In this document: positions 1 to 8,111 of the stretch, in pieces
Layout of the letters: every line of letters starts with the position of its first letter
How positions within the stretch are numbered: the first letter of the stretch is position 1
NCBI GenBank assembly: GCA_011048995.1
Contig: DSCS01000004.1
Span: forward strand, 1-42,293
From: Bacillota bacterium
GTDB taxonomy: Bacteria; Macinerneyibacteriota; Macinerneyibacteria; Macinerneyibacteriales; DSCS01
Length of the DNA stretch: 42,293 nucleotides
Reading direction: 5' to 3'
Position numbers and translations under genes: made by a program
The notes under the pieces: generated by a model
Told to the model about the DNA's origin: nothing
What the model saw: the letters and a program-made list of their open reading frames with translations, nothing else
Databases searched by the model: none

Positions 1-2
1 GC

Positions 3-1658
3 CTTTTCTCCTTAAAGGATCTTTCTCCTCCCAAAGAAACGGCCCGGGTAGAGTATATTCTTGGCCGTCTTTTTTTAATCGAAGAGAGCGGGGAGATCCC
101 GCTCAAAGCCGGAGAGGGCTTAGCCGTAGGAGATACGATCCGTACAGGAGACAACAGTTATGCTGAAATCAGTATGAGCGATAAAATTCTTTTGAAAATG
201 GATAAGAACACAACCTTGGAAATTCAAGCTTTTGAGGAGAAAAGTAAAGGGATTCGCCAGACATTGGGGCGTCTCTGGGTCAAAGCAAAAAAACTTGTTG
301 CCGAAAAGTTTGAAGTGGAGACCCGTTTCGGGACAGCCGGGGTCAGAGGAACGGCCTTCGGTGTCCGACTGGATGCTGCATCGGGGATGGAGGTGGAATG
401 CGAAGAGGGTGAAGTCTATGTTCGCAATCCCGAAGGGGTCGAGGCGCTGTTAAATGCAGGGTTTAAAAGACGTGTCGGAGCAGACGGAATAATCTCGGAA
501 CCCGAAACCCGGACCAGTCAAGAAGGATTTGAAGAATTCGGGGAAGAGAGTGTCGAGGTATCTGCTGAACTCAGAGAAGAGTATAGGCGCTTGATGATAA
601 CGGGGCGGGAGCTGGCCGCATCTCCTGACGGGGCCGAAATCTTCTTTTATATTCAGGATGTCGCCCGGTTGAGGGAAAAAGTCCGCAGCCTGGATATTTC
701 TTCGGATGATTTGGATATGAAGCCTTTGGAAGAACGGGTTTCTTCATTTCAACAGCTTCAAAAGGAATTCGAGCGGTTGACGGCTGATGCCTTAAAAAAA
801 CTTGTTACCTTAGAACAGAAATTCGATCCTGAAACCTTTGAAGCTTTAAGCCGGGAAGAGGATCTGATCGCGCGTTTTGTCAATGAGCGAAATTTTCCAT
901 GGGAAGAATATGAAGCATTTGAAAAAAGAATGATTCAATTAAGGGAAAAATACCGCTCTGATACAGATGCAAAGCAGGAAAGCCTGGTGCTTTCTCTTTT
1001 AGAGCAGGAAATTGAAAAATGGGAGGAAAAACTTAACATCTCCGGCTCAGCTGTCGATTTTCATCTTTTAGCGCTTAATACCGCCCGTTTTCAAGAACGC
1101 TATTTCGGATTAACCGACGAACTGAAACAGCTGAATGCCAAAAGAGAAGCTGATCAGCTTTTGAAACAAGCCGAGCGTCTGTATAACAGTTTGCCCCTTT
1201 TAAAGGAGATCATTGCTTTTGAAAAGGGGGCTTTTGAGCAGATGGCCCGTGTCAGGAACCGGATCTTTGTCTTTAAACAGACATTAGAGGCTTTTTCAAG
1301 TCAAACGGATTCAGCCGCTCTGTGGATCGAACAGGCTGTCAATGCTGTACAGACCGGGCAAAACCTGGCCCAATATGAAGCACAGGCCCGGATGTGGGAT
1401 CGATTGATCCGGGAGTATGAAGCATTGCGCAACACGTTTTCTTCTTATGAAAAATTGGTACGTGATGCCAGGCAGAAAGGCGTCTTCTATACCTCTCCGC
1501 GTATTTTAAAGGAGTATGACGAGATGAGCCGGCTTCTGAATAATTTTAGCATCAAAAAGGGCTGTTGCATGGTGATAATGAATTTCGGCCAGATCCGCAA
1601 AGAACTGATTTTGATCAAGAACTTTCTCTTAACCAGTGAAGGAAGGAGTCTGCTCTGA
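3..1658 (+). CDS. FecR-domain protein with long helical C-terminus (5' partial)
   Basis: The reading frame is open to the left edge, so the start lies outside the window and 551 residues are visible. An ATG at 174 exists but would cut the FecR domain in half: residues before it read GRLFLIEESGEIPLKAGEG and GDTIRTGDNSYAEI, a typical FecR beginning. The FecR part covers roughly visible residues 15-140 and includes the FGTAGVRGTAFGV segment. The remaining 400 residues are rich in Glu, Lys, Arg and Leu and look largely alpha-helical or coiled-coil. Proteins of this layout are usually exported to the periplasm, but the signal peptide would be outside the window. Its stop overlaps the ATG of the next gene (TGATG), so the two are probably translated together. 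The domain call is secure; the function is unknown. Confidence 0.8.
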   Translation, partial: LFSLKDLSPPKETARVEYILGRLFLIEESGEIPLKAGEGLAVGDTIRTGDNSYAEISMSDKILLKMDKNTTLEIQAFEEKSKGIRQTLGRLWVKAKKLVAEKFEVETRFGTAGVRGTAFGVRLDAASGMEVECEEGEVYVRNPEGVEALLNAGFKRRVGADGIISEPETRTSQEGFEEFGEESVEVSAELREEYRRLMITGRELAASPDGAEIFFYIQDVARLREKVRSLDISSDDLDMKPLEERVSSFQQLQKEFERLTADALKKLVTLEQKFDPETFEALSREEDLIARFVNERNFPWEEYEAFEKRMIQLREKYRSDTDAKQESLVLSLLEQEIEKWEEKLNISGSAVDFHLLALNTARFQERYFGLTDELKQLNAKREADQLLKQAERLYNSLPLLKEIIAFEKGAFEQMARVRNRIFVFKQTLEAFSSQTDSAALWIEQAVNAVQTGQNLAQYEAQARMWDRLIREYEALRNTFSSYEKLVRDARQKGVFYTSPRILKEYDEMSRLLNNFSIKKGCCMVIMNFGQIRKELILIKNFLLTSEGRSLL

Positions 1659-2980
1659 TGAAACCGCTGAAGAACCTTTTTATGGTTTTTATTGTATTGA
1701 CGGCCTTCGTGCCTGTGCTGCCGGCCTTAGACGGCAGCGTTACGGCCGGAGGCGGATATGATTCTGTCATCCGGGAGGAGATAGACGGCACAGAAATCGA
1801 AGAGATGAGCGCTTATGCCCAGGGAGGGCTGACCCTCAACTGGGCTCGCGGCGAGTCTTTATGGACCGTTTATGCTGAGATGAGAAGAGACGACTTTTAT
1901 GATGAAGCCAGCGGCCGCCTTTCCTATACCGGGAATCATTCTTTTTGGGGAAATCTCTACACAGCACTGTCTTACATCAAAAGGGATGATATTACCGAAA
2001 CCGATAATAACAACTCTACCCTTCAGTTTTTCCTTTCATCAACCCGATATCGGGAAAAGGGAGGATACTGGAGCGGAAGCATTTCTTATGATTATTCCGA
2101 TTACAGCCGTGAAGAACTCGGCCTTTCCGATTATCATCATTTTAACGGACGGGTTTCTGCCGGCCTGGGAGACATCTATCTTTCTTTACAGGGAGAACGA
2201 AGAGATTATAAAGGGGACGTGACCCCTGATTATACAGGAGCCGATCTTCTTATCAACGGGTATTTTTATCCCGGGTCATGGGTATTGAATACATCCGGCG
2301 GCCTCTCCCATCGTTCATATGCCTTTTCTACAGAGGAGCTGGATGATTATTATCGGGGGGATATGTCTCTCCGGGCCGGATATAAAATAAACTCTTCCTT
2401 GACACCCTTTCTTTTGGGTGAAGTGATCCTCTACCGTGAAAAAGAGGGGCTCGGCGATTATCTCCAATGGGAAGGGGGCATGGAGTGGAACTTTTTTGCA
2501 AATCCCCTGACAATCATTGTAAAAACAGGAAAAAAGGATTTCGTTGAAGACTCCGAGAGCCGCCTGTCATACTCCTATTATGTCGCCGAAGGCTCCTGGT
2601 CGATATGGTCCGGCCCCTGGAGTCTTTATATCGGGAATATGTGGGAGTTGCAAAAGATTGAAGACCTGGCTCATACCACTTATCCGGAAGCGAAAAACAG
2701 TAACTATATCAACAGCCTTTACGGGGAGATCTCCCGGGAATTGGGGCGTTCTCTGACTTTGAATTGTGATATTTCCTATGAATGGAAAGAGTTCTTTATT
2801 GAAGATGAAATGAATGCTAATTACAATCAGGCTGACATCTCTTTCGGGGCCCATTATAATCTATTGTTTAAGTATATTTTTTCTGTGGAGGGGGGATACC
2901 GCATCATCGAGTATCCTGCTTTTCCGGAAAATGACAGCAAAAGATGGGGGGTTTCCGCATCTCTGGAATATGGGTTCTGA
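1658..2980 (+). CDS. Predicted outer-membrane beta-barrel protein
   Basis: This is a 440-residue protein with a clear Sec signal peptide (Lys-rich start, hydrophobic stretch to about residue 20, likely cleavage after LPA near residue 23). The mature part has many alternating aromatic/polar strands rich in Tyr, Trp, Ser and Gly and no hydrophobic helices. The last residues are SASLEYGF, and a terminal Phe is the usual signal for BAM-dependent outer-membrane insertion. It starts by overlapping the stop of the FecR-domain gene, which suggests a shared envelope function. I recognise no named family, so porin, adhesin or secretion-channel roles cannot be separated. Confidence 0.75.
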   Translation: MKPLKNLFMVFIVLTAFVPVLPALDGSVTAGGGYDSVIREEIDGTEIEEMSAYAQGGLTLNWARGESLWTVYAEMRRDDFYDEASGRLSYTGNHSFWGNLYTALSYIKRDDITETDNNNSTLQFFLSSTRYREKGGYWSGSISYDYSDYSREELGLSDYHHFNGRVSAGLGDIYLSLQGERRDYKGDVTPDYTGADLLINGYFYPGSWVLNTSGGLSHRSYAFSTEELDDYYRGDMSLRAGYKINSSLTPFLLGEVILYREKEGLGDYLQWEGGMEWNFFANPLTIIVKTGKKDFVEDSESRLSYSYYVAEGSWSIWSGPWSLYIGNMWELQKIEDLAHTTYPEAKNSNYINSLYGEISRELGRSLTLNCDISYEWKEFFIEDEMNANYNQADISFGAHYNLLFKYIFSVEGGYRIIEYPAFPENDSKRWGVSASLEYGF

Positions 2981-3029
2981 AAAAAAAAACGATTTTCTCT
3001 AAAGCGTGCGTTTTTTGAAATGATCTGAC

Positions 3030-3053
3030 ATATATCGCCGTTTATCGATATAT
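3030..3053. repeat. Inverted repeat upstream of hydrogenase promoter
   Basis: Two perfect 8-base arms, ATATATCG at 3030-3037 and CGATATAT at 3046-3053, are separated by 8 bases. The repeat sits about 30 bases upstream of the predicted -35 box, a position suited to an activator site. The binding protein is unknown. Confidence 0.5.
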
Positions 3054-3085
3054 AGCTTTTTTTTTCACAAATCTTAAAAAAACTA

Positions 3086-3113
3086 TTGCTTTTATAAAAG
3101 GGGTCAGTATAGT
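3086..3113 (+). promoter_or_regulatory. Predicted sigma70 promoter of hydrogenase operon
   Basis: TTGCTT at 3086-3091 and TATAGT at 3108-3113 are separated by 16 bases, a good match to the housekeeping consensus. Transcription would start near 3120 and give a leader of about 80 bases that contains the ATGTTA/TAACAT repeat. Confidence 0.6.
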
Positions 3114-3140
3114 GATTTTGGTAACAATATGAAAGCATGT

Positions 3141-3160
3141 ATGTTAGCTTTATATAACAT
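3141..3160. repeat. Inverted repeat in hydrogenase leader, possible operator
   Basis: ATGTTA (3141-3146) and TAACAT (3155-3160) form a perfect 6-base inverted repeat with an 8-base spacer, downstream of the predicted transcription start. A repressor bound here would block elongation. The half-sites resemble the TGTTA/TAACA arms of Rex operators, but the spacer is 2 bases longer than in the Rex consensus. Confidence 0.4.
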
Positions 3161-3198
3161 TTTGGGACATTTTTGTTTTCACCGGAAGGAGGATTTTT

Positions 3199-3693
3199 AT
3201 GGAAGCGTTGAAAATCCATATTCCCGACAATGAGCAATATCGCGAACTCGGCGCCTATATTGAGTCAGTCCGGAATATGCCCGGCCCCTTGATTAATGTA
3301 CTTCACAAGGCCCAGGGGATCTTTGGCTATTTACCCATGGAAGTGCAGGCTTTTATTTCACGGGAGTTGGATATCCCCTTAAGCACCGTATACGGGGTCG
3401 TTACTTTTTACAATTTTTTCAGTATGACACCCCGGGGAAAGTATGTGATCAATGTCTGTATGGGAACAGCCTGTTATGTCAAAGGCGCAGGAAAAGTCGT
3501 CGATTATTTTAAAGACGAGCTGAAAGTCGGTGAAGGGGAGACCACAGAGGACAATCTTTTTACTTTAACGACAGCCCGGTGTTTCGGCGCTTGCGGTCTT
3601 GCTCCGGTACTTATGGTCAATGAAGATGTCTACGGTCATGTCGATCGGAAGAAAGTCACTGAAATCTTAAAAAAATATCGCTCTTTAGGTTAA
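3199..3693 (+). CDS. NuoE-like [2Fe-2S] subunit 1 of [FeFe] hydrogenase (HydC/HndA type)
   Basis: The 164-residue protein has the normal length and layout of NuoE/HydC: an N-terminal helical part (to about residue 70) and a thioredoxin-like [2Fe-2S] domain. All four cluster ligands are present: C87 and C92 in CMGTAC, and C128 and C132 in CFGAC. The start is supported by GGAAGGAGG before ATG 3199. In multisubunit hydrogenases this subunit passes electrons between the NuoF-type NADH site and HydA in the cytoplasm. It is the first gene of a six-gene run and is followed 18 bases later by an HndB-like gene. A complex I role is unlikely because the run ends in HydA and has no other nuo genes. Confidence 0.92.
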   Translation: MEALKIHIPDNEQYRELGAYIESVRNMPGPLINVLHKAQGIFGYLPMEVQAFISRELDIPLSTVYGVVTFYNFFSMTPRGKYVINVCMGTACYVKGAGKVVDYFKDELKVGEGETTEDNLFTLTTARCFGACGLAPVLMVNEDVYGHVDRKKVTEILKKYRSLG

Positions 3694-3711
3694 AAGGCGG
3701 GAGGTAATCTT

Positions 3712-4080
3712 ATGAAAAATCTTGAAGAATTGAGAAAATTAAGGGAAAAGGCTCAAAAAGAAATTCAACTTCGCTCCAAGGATGCGCGTATCAAGGTCGT
3801 CGTGGGTATGGGGACTTCAGGTATTGCAGCCGGTGCCCGGGAGGTCCTGAAGACTTTTATCAATGAGATCAATCAAAAAAACCTTACTGATGTTATCGTG
3901 ACCCAGACCGGGGAAAAGGGAATGAGTTCCATGGAGCCTATTGTGGAGATCCATGAAGAGAAAAAACCCGTCATCGTCTATGGCGATATGAACCCTTCAA
4001 AGGTGAAAAAGGTTGTCGAAGAGCATATTGTGAACGGAAAGGCTGTTGATGATTACCTGATTTCCATGGAGGAAAAATAG
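3712..4080 (+). CDS. HndB-like thioredoxin-fold subunit lacking all cysteines
   Basis: This 122-residue protein matches HndB, the small subunit of NADP-reducing hydrogenases, in the segment VGMGTSGIAAGAREVL and in VTQTGEKGMSSMEPIVE. HndB-type proteins normally bind a [2Fe-2S] cluster through four Cys in these two segments. Here the whole protein has no Cys at all: the expected positions read Thr-Ser-Gly, Glu-Lys-Gly and Ser-Ser. A helical N-terminus (residues 1-28) precedes the domain. The gene has a GGGAGG ribosome binding site and lies between NuoE-like 1 and NuoF-like 1. It is most likely a structural or assembly subunit that keeps the fold without a cluster. The family call is good; the loss of the cluster is read directly from the sequence. 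Confidence 0.85.
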   Translation: MKNLEELRKLREKAQKEIQLRSKDARIKVVVGMGTSGIAAGAREVLKTFINEINQKNLTDVIVTQTGEKGMSSMEPIVEIHEEKKPVIVYGDMNPSKVKKVVEEHIVNGKAVDDYLISMEEK

Positions 4081-4101
4081 GGGAACGAGGAGGATTGAAC
4101 T

Positions 4102-5904
4102 ATGGCTCACAGAATGAATGTGCTGGTATGCAGCGGTGCATCCTGCATATCCAATAACAGCCTGAAAGTCAAAGAGGCTTTGTTAGCTGAGATCGAAAGG
4201 CTGGATTTAAAGCGAGAGATCAAAGTCATTGAGACAGGATGCATGGGGCCGTGTCAGTTAGGGCCGGTTCTTTTGGTGTATCCTGATGAGACATTGTATA
4301 AAAAGGTTCAAGTAGCCGATGTCAGGGAGATCGTCGAACAGCATTTTCTTAAAGGCCGCCCGGTCGAACGTCTGATGTATAAATCACCCTTGACAGATGA
4401 ATTGGTCCACAAAAGCAGGGATGTCGATTATTTCAAAAAACAATATAAGATCGTGCTGGCGAATTGCGGCAGTATCGATCCGGAAAGCCTGGATGAATAT
4501 ATTGCCGTGGGCGGTTATGAAGCTTTGGGAAAAGCCCTTACCGAGATGAATCCGGACAGTGTCTTGGATGAGATCAAGATCAGCGGACTTCGGGGCCGCG
4601 GAGGCGGAGGATTTCCCACACATCTGAAATGGATGTTTACAAAAAACGAAAAAAGCAAAGAAAAATATGTGATCTGCAATGCCGATGAAGGGGATCCGGG
4701 AGCTTTTATGGACCGTTCGGTCATTGAAGGGGATCCTCATACGTTGATCGAAGGCATGGCTATTGCCGGCTATGTGGTCGGAGCATCCAAAGGCTACATT
4801 TATGTGCGGGCCGAATACCCCCTGGCAATTGAGCGCCTGGAGAAGGCAATTGCCCAAGCCAAAGAAACCGGATTTTTAGGTGAAAACATATTTCAGACAG
4901 ATTTTAGCTTTGATCTTGAAGTCCGTGTCGGTGCCGGAGCCTTTGTTTGCGGAGAAGAGACGGCTCTTATTCACTCCATTGAAGGGAAACGGGGTACTCC
5001 GCGGCCCCGGCCGCCTTATCCGTCTGCATCAGGTGTCTGGGGGAAACCTACAGTTCTGAATAATGTGGAGACCTATGCCAATGTCCGCCATATTATCCTC
5101 AACGGCGGTGCCTGGATGGCCAAAATCGGAACAGAGACCAGTAAGGGCACCAAAGTCTTTGCCCTTTCGGGAACTATAAAAAATACAGGATTAGCAGAAG
5201 TTCCCATGGGGACGACGATCCGTGAGTTGATCTATGACATCGGGGGCGGAGCGCCTGAAGGGCATGAGATCAAGGCCGTTCAGCTGGGCGGGCCTTCGGG
5301 AGGATGTGTAACTCCTGAGTATTTCGATACCCCCATTGACTATGAATCACTTACGGCTTTAGGTGCGATGATGGGCTCCGGCGGAGTCATCGCCATGGAT
5401 GAAACAGCGTGCATGGTCAACACAGCAAAATTCTTTCTGGATTTCACCTGTTTTGAATCATGCGGGAAATGTGTTCCGTGCCGTGTCGGGTTGAAACAGA
5501 TGTACGGGATTTTGGATAAGATCACAAAAGGCGAGGGAGAAGAGGAAGATATCGAAGCTCTGGAAACCTTGGGGAAAACGATCAAGGCGACAGCCCTCTG
5601 CGGCTTGGGACAGACCGCTCCCAACCCTGTTCTTTCAACGATCAAATTTTTCAGGCATGAATACGAAGAGCATATTTTTGAAAAAAAATGCCGGGCTCTT
5701 GTCTGTAAAGACTTGATTTCCTATGAAATCAACAAAGATGCTTGCAAAGCCTGTACTCTATGCGCTCAAAAATGCCCGGTGGATGCCATTAAGGGAGAGC
5801 GCGGAGTTGTCCATGAGATTCAACAGGAAAAATGTATATCCTGCGGAAACTGTTATGATGTTTGTCCCTTCGGCGCTGTCATGCGTCTTTCAGGGGAAAA
5901 CTGA
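4102..5904 (+). CDS. NuoF-like flavoprotein subunit 1 of [FeFe] hydrogenase (HydB/HndC type)
   Basis: At 600 residues this has the full HydB architecture. A thioredoxin-like [2Fe-2S] domain (C10, C15, C47, C51) is followed by the NuoF core with the FMN/NADH motifs GLRGRGGGGFPTHLKW (about 162-177) and NADEGDPGAFMDR (193-205). Next comes the [4Fe-4S] site ESCGKCVPC with C454, C457, C460 and distal C500. Two C-terminal [4Fe-4S] ferredoxin motifs follow (C548/551/554/558 and C578/581/584/588). HydB is where NAD(H) reacts and, in bifurcating enzymes, where electrons are split between NAD and ferredoxin. The GGGG and GDPGAFMDR versions are the ones I associate with bifurcating HydB. AGGAGG precedes ATG 4102. 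Cytoplasmic. Confidence 0.93.
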   Translation: MAHRMNVLVCSGASCISNNSLKVKEALLAEIERLDLKREIKVIETGCMGPCQLGPVLLVYPDETLYKKVQVADVREIVEQHFLKGRPVERLMYKSPLTDELVHKSRDVDYFKKQYKIVLANCGSIDPESLDEYIAVGGYEALGKALTEMNPDSVLDEIKISGLRGRGGGGFPTHLKWMFTKNEKSKEKYVICNADEGDPGAFMDRSVIEGDPHTLIEGMAIAGYVVGASKGYIYVRAEYPLAIERLEKAIAQAKETGFLGENIFQTDFSFDLEVRVGAGAFVCGEETALIHSIEGKRGTPRPRPPYPSASGVWGKPTVLNNVETYANVRHIILNGGAWMAKIGTETSKGTKVFALSGTIKNTGLAEVPMGTTIRELIYDIGGGAPEGHEIKAVQLGGPSGGCVTPEYFDTPIDYESLTALGAMMGSGGVIAMDETACMVNTAKFFLDFTCFESCGKCVPCRVGLKQMYGILDKITKGEGEEEDIEALETLGKTIKATALCGLGQTAPNPVLSTIKFFRHEYEEHIFEKKCRALVCKDLISYEINKDACKACTLCAQKCPVDAIKGERGVVHEIQQEKCISCGNCYDVCPFGAVMRLSGEN

Positions 5905-5914
5905 GCATGATAAA

Positions 5915-5945
5915 GAGAGGAAGGAAGCTGCCACTTCTTCCTCTC
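5915..5945 (+). other. Intercistronic hairpin between the two NuoE/NuoF blocks
   Basis: GAGAGGAA-G-GAAG (5915-5927) pairs with CTTCTTCCTCTC (5934-5945), giving 12 base pairs with one bulged G and a 6-base loop. No T-run follows, so it is not a standard terminator. It lies in the only sizeable gap of the first half of the operon (5905-5970) and may be an RNA processing or stability element. Confidence 0.6.
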
Positions 5946-5970
5946 CGATAAGACTGAAAGGGGAGATGGT

Positions 5971-6432
5971 ATGAAACGAAAGGAAATACTCAGGAAATAC
6001 GAGGCGAGGCCTGATAATCTGCTCTATATCCTGCATGATATTCAGGATGCCAGCCCGTATAATTATGTCACAGAGGAAGATATGGAGGAAATAGCTGATT
6101 TCTTAGACTTGCCCTACTCTAAGGTCTACGGTACGGCCACCTTCTATTCCATGATTTCGCAAAAGCCCCGGGGGAAGCATGTGATCCGGCTCTGCGATTC
6201 TCCTCCATGCCATTTGATGGGGTCGGAAAGCATTCTTGACCTTCTCAGGGATGAGTTGGGCATCGATGTAGGGCAGACGACACCTGATATGCTTTTTACT
6301 TTGGAGATTACCTCCTGTTTAGGTGTTTGCGGCGTGGCTCCGGCCATGATGATCGATGAAGAGGTTTACGGAAACCTGAATCCGAAAAAACTCCGCAAAA
6401 TCATTAAGGATTACAGGGAGGGGATTATATGA
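5971..6432 (+). CDS. NuoE-like [2Fe-2S] subunit 2 of [FeFe] hydrogenase
   Basis: This is a second, divergent NuoE/HydC protein of 153 residues with an intact [2Fe-2S] site: C75 and C80 in CDSPPC, and C116 and C120 in CLGVC. The N-terminal helical part is typical of NuoE, with KVYGTATFYSM matching the family. The start is supported by GGGGAG before ATG 5971. The stop overlaps the next ATG by four bases (ATGA), so it is probably co-translated with NuoF-like 2 and pairs with it. It differs strongly from the first NuoE-like protein, so this is an old paralogue and not a recent tandem copy. It likely relays electrons from the second flavoprotein to HydA. Confidence 0.9.
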   Translation: MKRKEILRKYEARPDNLLYILHDIQDASPYNYVTEEDMEEIADFLDLPYSKVYGTATFYSMISQKPRGKHVIRLCDSPPCHLMGSESILDLLRDELGIDVGQTTPDMLFTLEITSCLGVCGVAPAMMIDEEVYGNLNPKKLRKIIKDYREGII

Positions 6433-8060
6433 GCCTGATAACAAAATATGTCTTGATCAGTATAGATGAAGATACACTTATCGCCGGTGCCAGAAAAGTC
6501 GAAACGGAATTGAAACGCATTTTAGAGGAATTGGATCTGTCACGGGAGATCATGGTCGTAGAGACAGGGACCATGGGTATTATGGGCAAAGGTGTGGTCA
6601 TTCTGATCCAGCCTGACGATGTGACCTATGTCAATGTGACTCCTGAGGATGTCCGTGAGATCGCCAACGAGCATTTGCTGAAAGGGCGCCCGGTTAAACG
6701 TCTGGAGTTTACGGGGAAAATCGATCAGAGTGTGATCTCTTTCAGGGAAACGGCTCAGGAGCTCAAAAAGCAGACCCGTGTGGTCTTGGGTAATTCCGGG
6801 CTCATTAATCCTGAAAGTATTGATGAGTATATCGCCGTAAACGGCTATGAAGCCCTGGGGAAAGCGTTGACGGAGCATAAGCCCGAAGAGATCATCGACA
6901 TTGTTAAAAAAAGCGGCCTCAGAGGCCGGGGCGGAGCCGGTTTTCCCACTGGACTCAAATGGTCTTTTACCGCCCCCCTGAAGAATAAACCTAAATATCT
7001 GGTCTGCAATGCCGATGAAGGCGAGCCGGGGACATTCAAAGACCGTTTGATTATGGAAGGCGATCCCCATAAGCTCTTGGAAGGAATGGCCATTGCAGCC
7101 TATGCCATCGGAGCAGAAAAAGGCTTTATTTATATACGCGGAGAGTATACCTTATCAATTAACAGGACGCAAAAAGCGATTGAAGATGCCAGAAAATACG
7201 GACTTTTAGGACAGGATATTTTCGGATCGGGATTTTCGTTTGATGTCGAGATCAAAAAGGGAGCCGGGGCGTATGTCTGCGGTGAAGAGACCGCCCTGAT
7301 CAACTCTTTGGAAGGGGGACGCGGCAATCCGCGTGTCAAACCGCCTTTCCCGGGAGTTCAGGGATTATGGCAGCAGCCCACAGTGGTCAACAATGTCGAG
7401 ACACTTTCCAATGTCCCTGCGATAATCCTTAACGGTGCCGATTGGTATAAATCCATTGGAACGGAAAAGTCTTCCGGAACAAAAGTCTATACGATTTTGG
7501 GCCATGTGCATAATCCCGGGTTGATAGAGGTCGAAATGGGAACGACCTTACGCGATATCATCTATAAATACGCAGGAGGCGTAAAAGGCGGAAAATTCAA
7601 GTGCGCCCTGGTCGGCGGTGCTGCAGGGGCTTTCCTCAATGAAGAAATGCTGGATGTGCGCATGGATTATGACCATCTGGGTGAATATAAAGCCGTTTTG
7701 GGCTCAGGAGCTATTCTTGTCATGAATGAAGAGAGCTGTATTGTGGATATGCTCCGCAACATCCTCTTTTTCTTTAAACATGAATCCTGCGGCAAATGCT
7801 CTCCCTGCCGGATCGGAACAGCGCAGCTGTACATGCTGGCGGACAAGATCTATTCGGGACAGGGGACGGACGAGGATCTGGATCAGATGCTGACATTGTC
7901 TGAAGCCATGAGCACGACGGCTTTATGCGCTTTGGGACAATCTCCCTATTTGGTGATTCACACCGCTGATAAGTTTTTTAAGGATGAGATAGAGGAGCAT
8001 ATCCGGAGAAAAGTATGCATGAAGGATATTTGCAGGATGAACGGAGCAGAGCACAAATGA
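6429..8060 (+). CDS. NuoF-like flavoprotein subunit 2, without N-terminal cluster or C-terminal ferredoxins
   Basis: The 543-residue protein has a complete NuoF core: GLRGRGGAGFPTGLKW (about 163-178), NADEGEPGTFKDR (194-206), and the [4Fe-4S] ligands C454, C457, C460 and C500. These motif versions resemble complex I/formate dehydrogenase NuoF more than bifurcating HydB. The thioredoxin-like N-terminus (1-95) is still recognisable, including HLLKGRPVKRLEF, but has no Cys; the position matching TGCMGPC reads TGTMGIMGKG. The double ferredoxin tail of NuoF-like 1 is absent. It should bind FMN and NAD(P)H and pass electrons through one [4Fe-4S] cluster to NuoE-like 2. It starts inside the NuoE-like 2 stop. 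Whether it joins the same complex or forms an alternative one with HydA cannot be told from sequence. Confidence 0.9.
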   Translation: MSLITKYVLISIDEDTLIAGARKVETELKRILEELDLSREIMVVETGTMGIMGKGVVILIQPDDVTYVNVTPEDVREIANEHLLKGRPVKRLEFTGKIDQSVISFRETAQELKKQTRVVLGNSGLINPESIDEYIAVNGYEALGKALTEHKPEEIIDIVKKSGLRGRGGAGFPTGLKWSFTAPLKNKPKYLVCNADEGEPGTFKDRLIMEGDPHKLLEGMAIAAYAIGAEKGFIYIRGEYTLSINRTQKAIEDARKYGLLGQDIFGSGFSFDVEIKKGAGAYVCGEETALINSLEGGRGNPRVKPPFPGVQGLWQQPTVVNNVETLSNVPAIILNGADWYKSIGTEKSSGTKVYTILGHVHNPGLIEVEMGTTLRDIIYKYAGGVKGGKFKCALVGGAAGAFLNEEMLDVRMDYDHLGEYKAVLGSGAILVMNEESCIVDMLRNILFFFKHESCGKCSPCRIGTAQLYMLADKIYSGQGTDEDLDQMLTLSEAMSTTALCALGQSPYLVIHTADKFFKDEIEEHIRRKVCMKDICRMNGAEHK

Positions 8061-8074
8061 AGTGCAGCTCTGCT
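8045..8074 (+). other. Intercistronic hairpin before hydA
   Basis: AGCAGAGC at 8045-8052 and GCTCTGCT at 8067-8074 are perfect inverted repeats. An alternative fold pairs GCAC (8051-8054) with GTGC (8062-8065) and keeps TCTGCT as the outer stem. The stop codon of the preceding gene (8058-8060) lies in the loop, and no long T-run follows. Confidence 0.5.
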
Positions 8075-8111
8075 TTAAACCATAGGAATTTACGGTAAGG
8101 AGGATTTGATT

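Larger units (their letters stand above)
2981..3198. other. Intergenic leader of the hydrogenase operon
   Basis: This 218-base AT-rich gap holds an A-run/T-run pair after the barrel gene (about 2983-2992 and 3009-3016) that could act as a weak terminator. It also holds an inverted repeat ATATATCG/CGATATAT at 3030-3053, a sigma70-like promoter at 3086-3113, and a second inverted repeat ATGTTA/TAACAT at 3141-3160 downstream of the -10 box. The leader ends in a strong GGAAGGAGG ribosome binding site. Confidence 0.6.

Noticed and set aside
3141-3160. A Rex operator
   Set aside because: The arms resemble Rex half-sites, but the spacer is 8 bases where the consensus has 6, so I list it only as an unidentified inverted repeat.
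3199-8060. A complex I (nuo) operon
   Set aside because: Only NuoE and NuoF types are present; there is no nuoA-D, G-N, and the run ends in HydA, so this is a hydrogenase.
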